A stretch of 64,000 nucleotides of DNA, from positions 39,144,001 through 39,208,000 of the forward strand of contig NC_134106.1 of the NCBI RefSeq assembly GCF_040939455.1. Direction: 5' to 3'. Shown here piece by piece: positions 34,234 through 64,000 of this stretch (position 1 is the stretch's first letter; each line of letters starts with the position of its first letter). Source of the DNA: Microcebus murinus (taxonomy: Eukaryota > Chordata > Mammalia > Primates > Cheirogaleidae). The notes beneath the pieces are model-generated. The model made no database searches and was not told the origin of the DNA. It saw only the letters and a program-made list of their open reading frames with translations. A program made the translations under genes and the position numbers.

Positions 34234-34299
34234 ACTTAACTTTTCAGGTTCTCCTTATATAGAAGGAATCGGCCCAGATGATAAGGGCTGCTGGGAAGG

Positions 34300-34880
34300 A
34301 AACTTTTTCTCTACCCTCTTTTGTGCAAGTACTGGGGGTCTGCAAATTAAACTGACAAAAGACAGATTGGCAAGTTTACATATGCTCACATAAAAGGGAG
34401 TACTCAGCAATGAATAACTGAAAGGGGTAGTTAAAATTTGGGGCTATGTCCCTAGTAGGGAAAATGGCAGTGGAGAGAAAAGGCTATGGGAAGACTGAAT
34501 AGGTTTCTTATGGAAAGACAAATGAGTTTTTAGGAGAACAAACTGTAGATAAGAAAGCTTGGGATAATTTTTGTTTATGCAGATGCAAGAGGTCTTTCTG
34601 TCTTCTTTTTCTTCTTCATGGCTATGAAACACCCCCGGAGAGAGGATTTATGGTAGGTTTACTCTTGGTCTCTTTCCTGGTGGTAGAAGCTGTCCAAAGA
34701 GAGAATTTATAGCAGTATCCATTTCTCAGAAGTTTCTGCTTTTAGTCAGATTTAGGAATCTCTGAGAAAACTTCTTTCTGCATCTGTTGAATCTCAAATA
34801 TCTTCAACTTAAAATAATCTTTATACCAAATCAGGGATTCCAAGTGGGTCCCTACAGGGCTTATCCAGTTTCATCATTCT
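34300..34880 (-). mobile_element. Antisense LTR, family W, copy 1
   Basis: Shares TTTCTGCATCTGTTGAATCT, ATTTATGG and GTTTATGCAGATGCAAG with 39262-39675. Both are antisense and about 5 kb apart. Confidence 0.6.
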
Positions 34881-35137
34881 TTGGCTCACTATGAAATGGC
34901 AAATGACAACCTGAGATATGTGACAAGGACCAAATGCATGCCACCGCTGTTGGAGCCACAGCTCAGGGTCTGCGACCTGATGAAGTGCTCCTGAGCAAAT
35001 GACAGTATGTTCAGGAGAGGAACTGGGCAGGGCATGGGACTTCAGCTGAGCTAGACAAGGCTTTTTGAATCTGGATTAGTGAAGGGAAGTGGGCGGGAGC
35101 ATTGTAAGGGGCAAAGGAGGCACTAGGGGAAGGGAAG
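34881..35137. other. Unassigned sequence
   Basis: No repeat or gene recognised. Confidence 0.4.
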
Positions 35138-35345
35138 GATTTATATTTACAGGATGCACACCATGTGCTTCATAGCAGTTTCACTTCATCTCATTCTATC
35201 CTCCCAATAACTCTGTGAGGCAGATATTAGTCAATCCCATTTATCAGACTAGGAGACCAAGGCTCAAGTGGAAATAATGTACCCAGGGTGCCCCAACCTG
35301 TGCACGAGGTCACCAAGATTGAAACCAGGTCTGTGTGGCCTCAGA
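35138..35345 (+). mobile_element. MIR SINE, diverged
   Basis: ACACCATGTGCTTCATAGC, AACTCTGTGAGGCAGATATT, GATTGAAACCAGGTCTG. Confidence 0.7.
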
Positions 35346-36172
35346 ATGGGGCTGATCCCAGAAGTGAAGGCAGAGGACAGGAATGGCTAGTCAGTTGGAA
35401 AGCAAGACTGGGGCAAGACTTTGGAGATCAGAGGCTGAGACCACATTCAATGTGAAGGGGACCACAGGTAATCAGAAAAGTACCTGCAGTTCCACCCAGG
35501 ATGGCTCTGGAGAGCCAGGGAAATGCCTCTGCTACCTCTCTCCTTGTCCCTACCTCCCCCCTCCCCCAGTACCATTTGTGGTCTGAGATAATAATGGATG
35601 TTTCCAAGAAAGCTAGCCACAAGTTGGGGAAGAATGCTGGAAGTAGTGGAGGGGGGCCTCCAGGCTCTGGAAGCCCTAAGGCCTGTCTTCTCTCTCTCCT
35701 AGTGGTCTCCCGGCCCTGTCCTCTCCAGACAGTTGCTCAGAGCCTCCACTCCACCTTGGGTACTTTGGGGAATACACGGGTGGCTGTGATTTCTGCCCCC
35801 TTGCTGTCCCAAAGGCAGGGTACAGGTGTTGTCTCCCTCTACGTGGCTGCCACAAAGTTTCTCCCCTCCTTTTTTCTGAGGACTGAGAGAGTAAAAATTA
35901 GCAAGGAATGATAAATTTGAAATATGCCCTGCCATTCTTTTGGCTGGGATAACAAAGATAAAGTCAGCTACAAAGTTAAACAGGAAACATCATTTCTCCC
36001 AAGGACAAACTACAGCCACAAAGTGGCATGAGGTATACTGCTTTTTGACTCTTGGTAAGCTCAGAAATCTTGTTCTCTAAAATCATAGACTTTTAGAAAC
36101 GTTGCTGTTTGAAATTATATCAGCAAGAATGAAACATTCCTCTCTTGCCTGAAGCATCTAGCTTACTTTCAC
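35346..36172. other. Unassigned, about 0.8 kb
   Basis: A 136-codon frame at 35501-35911 shows no domain or recognised homology. I see no gene or clear repeat. Confidence 0.4.
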
Positions 36173-36302
36173 ACAGAGAAACAGCTTTGATTTACAACCC
36201 AGGTGTACAGCTTTAGACAGGGGATTTGAGGACACACTATTCCACATCTATTTTAACTTTGTAGTTGGCAAGGGACTGGACCTTGAATCCACTGTATAGT
36301 CT
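36173..36302 (+). repeat. Direct repeat R1, copy 2 (internal segment inverted)
   Basis: Same flanks as copy 1. The central 29 nt (36218-36246) are the reverse complement of copy 1, one mismatch apart, bounded by TTTAGA and TCTAT. Confidence 0.8.
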
Positions 36303-36690
36303 AGATTTGACTTTACACACACAGCTTTCCTTTGAGTTTTCAGACATTGCTTCAGGTAAATTTCTCCTAAACTCTACCCTCCCCAAGGCATAGAATAACT
36401 GTTTTTCTTCAGTTTGGTGGGATACTCCATGGCTCCTCTGTTGTGGTCTCCCTCCTTAAAACCAGGGGAAAGAACCACACCTTTGTCAGATTATACAGGC
36501 TTGTCCCTGTGATCTTGGGTTGCTTGGGCTAGGATAGGACCCTCACAAAAACTCCCCTCCTTTCTCTATCCTTTTCCCTCCCAAGGCCCAGCACAAAGAC
36601 AGATTATTGGGTCAGCCTGTTCCTTGGATGGGCTGGGGTGAGGGTGGAACATGGCACTACATTCTTCTGGAATGCTTGGTGTTTTCTTTA
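36303..36690. other. Unassigned sequence
   Basis: No repeat or gene recognised. Confidence 0.4.
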
Positions 36691-36699
36691 TATAACTCT

Positions 36700-36925
36700 C
36701 TCCCATTTATTGAATGTTCGTGGTATGTCAGGCTTCACAAAGCCCTTTCACTCAATCCTTAATGACAACCCCATGAAGTAAGTTCTGTTCATACCACATC
36801 AGACCCCATTTTACTGATGTAGAAACTAAGGCACTGGTTAAATAACTTGCCCAACAAGGTCATGCAGTTAGTAAGCAGCTCAACTGGGATTTGAACACAT
36901 GAAGTTTCAATACAGAGGTCCTAAC
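36700..36925 (+). mobile_element. MIR SINE
   Basis: CCCATTTATTGAATGTTC, AAACTAAGGCACTGGTTAAA, GGGATTTGAACACATG. Confidence 0.85.
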
Positions 36926-37159
36926 GACTAGGCCAGAGGTTCCCAAACGGCTAGTATACTAACTATCTCAGTTCTTTCTTCACCACATCTTCTAGGTCAA
37001 AATAGCTGCATTGATTTTATAACTTAATATATATTATGTCCTAACAATTTAGTAGCCATTTGAAAAAATTATATAAGTTAAAAAAATATTTTTATTCCAT
37101 TTCCAGTAACCCATATGCAGAAATGGAATGTATGTATTGGTTGGGCACTGCAGATAAAA

Positions 37160-39252
37160 GATATTAGCAAAGGACTCAATACCATTCATAATACCTAGGA
37201 ATATGCTTAACCAAGGAGGTGAAAGATCTGTACACGGAAAACTATAAAACACTGATGAAAGAAATCACAGATGATACAAATGGAAAAACATCTGTTGCTC
37301 ATGGGTTGGCAGAATCAACATTGTTAAAATGTCCATTCTGCCCAAAGTGATTTATAGATTCGACATAATTCCCATCAAAATACCATCTTACTTTACAGAC
37401 CTAGAAAAAAATAACACTAAGCATCAGTTGAAACCAAAAAGACCCCAAATAGCTGAAGCAAACCTAAGAAAAAAGAACAAATCTGGAGGTATCACATTAC
37501 TTGACTTCAAATCATACTACAAGGCTATCACGGCATGGAATTGGTGTAAAAGTAGAGAAATAGACCAGTGGAACAGAACAGAGAACCCAGAAATAAAACC
37601 GGCTACCTATAACCAACTGATCTTTGACAAAGCAGACCACAAAATACCCTGAGGAAAGGAAGCCCTGTTCAATAAATGATGCTGGGAAAATTGGATAGCC
37701 ACATGCAGAAGAATGAACCAGGATCCCTATCTCTTACCATATATAAAAATTAATTTGATATGGATAAAAGACTTAAATGTAAGGCATAAAATCATAAAAA
37801 TTCTAGAAGAAAACATAGGAAAAACTCCTTTAGACATTGACCCAGGCAAAGAATTTATACTAAGTCCCCAAAGGCAAATACAGCAATGACAAAAATGAAT
37901 GGGACTTAATTAAATTAAAAAGGTTCTACATAGCAAAGGAAATAGGCAAGAGAGTGAATAGACAACCTATAGAATGGAAGAAAATATTTGGAAACTATGT
38001 ATTTGACAAAGGACTAATAACCAGAATCTACAGGGAATTCCAATCAGTAAGAAAAAAAAAAAAAACCATCAAAGAGTGGGCAAAAGACATGAACAGAAGT
38101 TTTTCAAAAGAAGATAGAGAAATGGTCCACAAACATATGAAAAAAAATGCTCAATATCAGTAACCATCAGGCAAGTGCAAATTAAAACTACAATGAGATA
38201 CCACCTTACCCCTATCAGAATGCCATTATTAAAAAGTCAAAAAACAATAGATGCTGGCTTGGATGCAGAGAGAAAGGAAGGCTTATATATTGTTGGTGGG
38301 ACTGCAAATTAGTACAACCTCTATAGAAAACATTTTGGAGATTCCTCAAAGAAATGTAGACCTACCATTCCATCTAGCAATCCCACCACTGGGTATCTAC
38401 CCAGAGGAAAAGAAGTCATTTTATAAAAAAAGACACCAGGGCTGGGCACGGTGGCTCACACCTGTAATCCTAGCACTCTGGGAGGCTGAGGCGGGAGGAT
38501 CACTCAAGGTCAGGAGTTTGAAACCAGCCTGAGCAAGAGCGAGACCCAGTCTCTACTAAAAAAAAAAAAAAAAAAAAAAGAAAATAGAAAGAAATTAATT
38601 GGCCAACTAAAAATATATAGACAAAGTTAGCCAGGCATGGTGGCGCATGTCTGTAGTCCCAGCTAAGTGGGAGGTTGAGGCAGAAGGATCACCTAAGCCT
38701 AGGAATTTGAGGTTGCTGTTAGCTAAGCTGATGTCACAGCACTCTAGCCAGGGCAACAGAGTGAGACTCTGTCTCAAAAAAAAAAAAAAAAGACACCTGT
38801 ACTTGAATGTTGACTGCAGCAGCACAATTTACAATTAAAAAGATGTGGAACCAACCTAAGTGCCCATTGTTCATGAGTGGGTAAAGAAAATATGGTAAAT
38901 ATATATACCATGGAGTACTACTCAGCCATAAAAAAGGAATGAAATAATGTTGTTTGCAGCAACTTGGGTGGAACTGGAGATCATTATCCTAAGTGAAGTA
39001 TCTCAGAAATGGAAAACCAAACACCATATGTTCTCACTAACAAGTGGAACCTAAATGATAAGTACTCAAGTGCACAAAGAGATATAAAGGATATTGGAAA
39101 CCAAAAAGGGGAGAGGGTGGAAGGGGAGTTGTGGAATAAAAACTTACTAATACCTATTGGATACATGAACACTATTCTGGTGATGGACATGCCAACAGCC
39201 CAGACTTCCATGTAATGAAAACATTTGCACTAATATTTTGAGATTAAACAAA
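37160..39252 (+). mobile_element. L1 LINE, 5'-truncated, with ORF2 end and 3' UTR
   Basis: The nucleotide sequence of the L1 ORF2 C-terminal region is readable in pieces with frameshifts (AACAGAGAACCCAGAAATAA, GACTCAACACCATTCATAAT-like opening, TGAATGGGACTTAATTAAA). The 3' UTR ends in an A-rich AAACAAACAAAAAG tail near 39252. Only the last part of ORF2 remains, so no functional reverse transcriptase or endonuclease. An Alu splits it at 38440-38783. Confidence 0.88.
38440..38783 (+). mobile_element. Alu, strepsirrhine dimer in L1
   Basis: Duplication AAAAAAAGACACC at 38425-38437 and 38784-38796. The tail inside the linker is an expanded A run. Confidence 0.92.
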
Positions 39253-39261
39253 CAAAAAGAC

Positions 39262-39675
39262 ACTAGCAAGAGAAAAGACAGATTTTTATTCAAACCTGCA
39301 TGCAGGAGTTCATAGGAAAAAATGTGACTTCAGGAGGCGAGGCTGTTAGAATTTGGCATATATACCATTTTAATAGGGGAAGAGGGAAGGGAGAAAAGGC
39401 TTCTATGGAAAGAACAGGCGGGATCAAATAGGAGATAAAGTTTGAAATAATGTTTGTTTATGCAGGTGCAAGTGGTCTATGTCTCCTTTCTGACCAGTAA
39501 AACTCCCCTAGAGAGGAGATTTATGGCTGTCTCACTCTTAGACATTTCTACCTTCAGTCAGATAAGAGAAGTTTTGAAAAGGGTTCTTTCTGCATCTGTT
39601 GAATCTTAAATATCTTTAGTTTAAAACAACCTTTATACTAAGTCTGGGAGATCTGAGTGATCCCCCCATAGCATA
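39262..39675 (-). mobile_element. Antisense LTR, family W, copy 2
   Basis: Matches 34300-34880 (see that entry), including an antisense polyadenylation context TTTTATTCAAACC near 39285. Confidence 0.6.
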
Positions 39676-39744
39676 TGTGACTTCTTAGTTGTCTAATTTT
39701 TAGTGAAGTTTGTGGGAGACACCTAGCTGTAGCCTCCAGAATTG

Positions 39745-39900
39745 GGCCCAAAGGTATTATCATCCTCATTAAAGATGAGGAAACAAGTTTAGAGAAGTAA
39801 AATTGCTCCAAGTTATTGAGCTGTCAGGCTGGGATCAGAGCTCAGATCTCCATCTACTCCAAAGCACAGGCTCTTAACCTCTGTCCCATAACTGGTCATC
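39745..39900 (+). mobile_element. MIR SINE fragment
   Basis: CATTAAAGATGAGGAAAC and GCTGTCAGGCTGGGATCAGA with CTCTTAACCTCTGTCCC. Confidence 0.75.
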
Positions 39901-40201
39901 CCCTCTGAAATTCCATTTCCTCCTTGTAAAACAAGAACAGTATCATAATAAGCTGAATCAAAAGGAATTAAATTTTTGTACTTCAAGAAAGGTCGAATTT
40001 TAGCAATTTTATATAGTTCAACCTGATACAAGGTTGCTGTGAGAATTAAATGAGATAAAATGATGTTAAATTGGAAGGATTATATAATATTTCTGTTAAC
40101 ATAGGACTTTAGAACCAACTTCCCTGTGTTTAAATTGGGACTCCACCACTTTCTAGCTGTGTGGTCTTGGGCAAGTTATTTGACTTATCTGTGGCTTAGT
40201 T

Positions 40202-40526
40202 GTTTTTTTTTTTTTAAGACAGAGTCTTGCTCTGTTGCTTGGTAGAGGTGCCATGGCTTCAGCTGAGCTCACAGCAACCTCAAACTCCTGGGTTCAAGGG
40301 ATCTTCCTGCCTCAGCCTCCCAAGTAGCTGGAACTACAGGCGTACACCACTATGCTCAGCTAACTTTTTTAATTTTTAGTTGCCTGGCCAAATTTATTTC
40401 TATTTTTTAGCAGAGATGGGGTCTCACTCTTGCCCAGGCTGGTCTTGAACTTCTGAGCTCAAGCAGTCCTCCCGCCCCAGCCTCCCAGAGTGCTAGGATT
40501 ACAGGTGTGAGCCACCACGCCTGGCC
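40202..40526 (-). mobile_element. Alu dimer
   Basis: Antisense, linker of older type (TTTTTAGTTGCCTGGCC). Inserted in the MIR. Confidence 0.9.
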
Positions 40527-40534
40527 AGTTTCTT

Positions 40535-40576
40535 CTTTTAGTTATAAAAGTAAAAAGTTTATTTTATCCTTCTTAA

Positions 40577-40643
<67 letters not shown>

Positions 40644-40710
40644 ACACACAAGAGGGGGAGGGAGAGAGAGATGGTGTGGCATCCCAAAGAAAGAGAAGGG
40701 AGATGCTAGC
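40535..40710 (-). mobile_element. GA-tract LTR family, copy 3 (fragment)
   Basis: ATAAAAGTAAAAAGTTTATT, a very long GA tract, then GGCATCCCAAAGAAAGAG, collinear with 9031-9150. Confidence 0.65.
40579..40650 (+). repeat. (GA)n(CA)n microsatellite
   Basis: About 31 uninterrupted GA units and then five CA units, the longest perfect dinucleotide run in the window. It is expanded relative to the homologous tracts at 9070 and 30556. Confidence 0.97.
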
Positions 40711-40909
40711 CTGTGCCTCAGTTTCTTCATGCATGACATGGAGATACAGATCAACAACTTATTACCTACAATTCTGAAACCCAAAAAGCTCTGAAAACCA
40801 AAAGTTTTGTGGTAAATTCATTTGGTAGCAAATTTTTACCTGAGCTGACCTGAGGCTATTTATAGTCCATATTCATTTTACTTAGTGTGAATAAGCATGA
40901 AGCTTTCCT

Positions 40910-41165
40910 GCAGAAACGTTTTGATTTTAGGGTGTTTCCCCCTGGACTCTCTGGGAGGTGCCACATATTACACCTGTTGGGGCAAGAGACCATCTCTCAA
41001 ACATATCTGAAGCAAAGTTGGTTTTATTACTTGCCTGGCAAATGAGAACCCTGTGACAGAAACGGTTTTCAAGGACAAAGTGAAAGGCTAATCTTATATG
41101 GGTTTTTACCAAAGTGCAGCTGTTGCTGATTGAGGCTGGTTTCCTGGGTTCTGGATTCCCATACT
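40910..41165 (-). mobile_element. Probable antisense LTR fragment
   Basis: An antisense polyadenylation region TTGGTTTTATTACTTGCC (about 41009) with flanking U3/R-like sequence. Tentative. Confidence 0.4.
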
Positions 41166-41225
41166 TAATTATTTACAATTTAGGATAAGGGGCCAAAGAA
41201 TTGTCAGCCTCCCAATTTCCTTCCT

Positions 41226-41381
41226 TTTTTAAAGAATTGAGGCCTTGTCTTGTGGCCCAGGCTAGAGCACAGTGGTATGATCATAGCTCACTGCAACCTC
41301 AAACTCCTGGGCTCAAGTGATCCTCCTGTCTCCAGCCTCCTCAGGAGCTGGACTACAGGCCTGAGCCATCGCTCCAGTCTC
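41226..41381 (-). mobile_element. Alu monomer (FLAM-like)
   Basis: A single arm with the older GTATGATCATAGCTCACTGC motif. Confidence 0.8.
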
Positions 41382-41799
41382 CTAATGTCTTTCTTGAATT
41401 TGAATAAGAACTTTTTATTCTCATACCCTCTAAAATCTAAAAATCCTGCATTCTAAGACACATTTCGACCAAAGGGCTCAGATAAGGGACTGTGGACCTG
41501 AAGCATCTACCTCATAAGTTATTATGAGGATTAAATTAGTTAATATATGTAAAATAAGTGGATCAGTGCCTGGCAAAGAAAAGCTTTGTACAGCTGCAGG
41601 TTTTTATCATAAACATGTAAAGGGCCTCGCAGTTAACATTCATTCTGCATTTACCAAAAGCCTACTAAGTGCAACTCCTTGAAAATATGTCAACAGAAGA
41701 CGTGAACCGTTGACTAAACTCCTTTTCCCCTCAGTTCCTTGGCAAAAATGCTCTACCAGCAGTATTTCACGCAGGCGCTGGTAGGCGTTTCTCCCCAAG
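41382..41799. other. Unassigned sequence before the CpG island
   Basis: A short MIR-like end (TTATGAGGATTAAATTAG, about 41522) and otherwise nothing recognised. Confidence 0.4.
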
Positions 41800-41959
41800 G
41801 ATCCTTGGATTCGCCCCACCACCCCTGCCCAAGCAGTGCGCGCACACTCGGGGGCGCCTTCGCAGCCCCCGTGCTCGTCCACTTCCGTTCCGGAGAGGGG
41901 GCGGTTCCGAGGCGGACAGCCTCGCAGCCACAACAGACTCAGTGCCCGAGTGTTCCTGT

Positions 41960-42250
41960 CCCGCCAGCCTCCTGACGTGACAGCGGAGGGCTGGGGTCAG
42001 CTGCAGCGCAGGCCCTTCCACCGCGCAGCAAGCCGGCCCCCCTCCTCACGTCGCTGCGCGCCGGGGGCGGGGCCTGGAGCGCACGCCCGCCGCGCACGCC
42101 TAGCCGCTCGCCGATTGGCCGCTGGGACCTGGGTTCCTCCCGCGGAGCGCACCTCCCCCCCAGGTTTCCCGCCAGCCGGAGCCGCGCGGTAGATGCCGTG
42201 CCTTTAGGCGCTCGGTCCGACAGAACGGTTGTACTTCGCCAGCCGTCGCT
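41960..42250 (+). promoter_or_regulatory. MSH6 core promoter and 5' UTR
   Basis: TATA-less. Visible elements: a CRE-like TGACGTGA (41973-41980), a GC box GGGGGCGGGGCC (42063-42074) and an inverted CCAAT box GATTGG (42113-42118). The start of transcription is inferred to lie about 100-150 nt upstream of the ATG at 42251. Confidence 0.7.
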
Positions 42251-63197
<20,947 letters not shown>

Positions 63198-63264
63198 TAG
63201 TAATGCTGTGACCCAATTGTATATCCCTAAATACAACAAAGTGTGTGTATATGTATATACACAT

Positions 63265-63596
63265 TTTTTTTTTTTTTTTGAGACAGAGTCTTGCTTTGTT
63301 GCCTGGCTAGAATGAGTCCCATGGCACCAGCCTGGCTCACAGCAACCTCAAACTCTTGGGCTCAAGCGATCCTCCTGCCTCAGCCTCCCAAGTACCTGTG
63401 GCTACAGGTGTGAGCCACCATGCCTGGCTAATTTTTTGTTTCTATTTTTTAATTGACTGGCTAATTTTTTCTATTTTTAGTAGAGACGGGGTCTGGGTCT
63501 TGCTCAGGCTGGTCTCAAACTCTTGACCTCGAGCAATCCTCCCGCCTCAGCCTCCCAGAGTGCTAAGATTATAGGCATGAGCCACCGCGCTGGGCC
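63265..63596 (-). mobile_element. Alu dimer
   Basis: The linker reads TTTTTTAATTGACTGGC, not the usual strepsirrhine form, so probably an older subfamily. Confidence 0.9.
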
Positions 63597-63620
63597 TACA
63601 AAGTATATATTTTGATATAC

Positions 63621-64000
63621 TGTGTTTCCCCCAAAATAAGACAGGGTCTTATATTTATTTTTCCTCAAGAAGACACCTTAGGGCTTATTTTGAGGAGATG
63701 TGTTATTTTTTTTAAGTATGGTACAACAATCTACATTTATTAAAATATAATTAACTCGTCTTCTTCTAGAACATCATCATAACTCTCCAAACCCTGAATT
63801 CCATCCTGAATTTCTTGCGACTCTATTTCCTTTAGAGCCATTGGTCCCAATCTCTCATGGTGAGCAATAGAGTTCTCATGGGACAGATGAGAAGGGCTGC
63901 TCGTCTTTACCACTCCTCTACTTCTTTACCACTCCTTGATGAAATGCAGGGGTTGTGCAGATACGCTGCGTAGCCACGCCCACCACTAGGTCTTATTTTC
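63621..64000. mobile_element. Probable DNA transposon with inverted ends, cut by window edge
   Basis: The left end TGTTTCCCCCAAAATAAGAC is matched in reverse complement by the last bases of the window (GTCTTATTTTC). Interior of about 340 nt is AT-rich with no coding frame, as in a non-autonomous element. The outer part of the right end and the target duplication fall outside. Confidence 0.55.

Larger units (their letters stand above)
40095..40765 (-). mobile_element. MIR SINE split by later insertions
   Basis: 40105-40200 (CACTTTCTAGCTGTGTGGTC, GGGCAAGTTATTTGAC) resumes at about 40714 with GTGCCTCAGTTTCTTCATGC. The Alu and the GA-tract LTR piece lie between. Confidence 0.75.

Noticed and set aside
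35501..35911. 136-codon open frame
   Set aside because: Nothing family-like in it; length is not exceptional for a 64-kb window.
37329..37652. 107-codon frame resembling reverse transcriptase
   Set aside because: It is the end of L1 ORF2 in a truncated copy, already annotated, not a separate gene.

Overview
The window is nuclear DNA from a strepsirrhine primate (lemur, loris or galago group). The evidence is the SINEs. About 45 Alu elements are present, and most are the dimeric form whose linker reads like GGCCAACTAATATATATAG with left arms reading GCCTGTAATCCTAGCACTCTGGGAGGCC; that form is typical of strepsirrhines, not anthropoids. A young-looking L1 tail at 51966-52880 fits the same group. 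The only host protein-coding gene I can support is MSH6, on the + strand in the right third. Its exons 1-4 (260, 200, 170 and 2539 coding nt) are intact in frame, and the rest of the gene lies beyond the window.

Layout. Positions 1-41800 are intergenic and almost entirely transposon debris. A broken Tigger (pogo/CENP-B type) DNA transposon lies at about 1040-4522. Many solo LTRs follow, several in related pairs. A compact class II (IAP-like) provirus sits at 10488-14035 inside an older antisense LTR. MaLR LTRs, MIRs, a 5'-truncated L1 (37160-39252) and Alus fill most of the rest. A short CpG-rich patch with two CTCF-like motifs lies at 24845-25075. Positions 41800-43180 form the MSH6 CpG-island promoter, exon 1 and the start of intron 1. 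Positions 43181-64000 hold exons 2-4 separated by introns packed with antisense Alus, plus a Tigger fragment in intron 3. A DNA transposon with inverted ends appears to be cut by the window edge.

The most notable items are these. (1) The provirus has 328-bp LTRs that differ at a single CpG position, a 6-bp target duplication and a tRNA-Phe primer site, yet it is gutted and carries a purine-rich tandem tract in place of most of gag. (2) Alu orientation is 11:11 upstream of MSH6 but 22:1 antisense inside it. (3) Two direct copies of an approximately 130-bp repeat differ by an exact small internal inversion. (4) MSH6 exon 2 has a NAGNAG acceptor and a GA/GT microsatellite 14 nt past its donor. 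(5) Transposons are nested up to three deep. I saw no CRISPR array, no tRNA or rRNA gene and no prokaryote-type system.

Gene logic. MSH6 is the mispair-recognition subunit of MutS-alpha (with MSH2). The parts in this window carry the PCNA-binding motif (exon 1), the PWWP chromatin reader (exons 2-3) and the mismatch-binding, connector and lever portions (exon 4). The ATPase exons are outside. The intergenic retroelements show no sign of encoding intact proteins.
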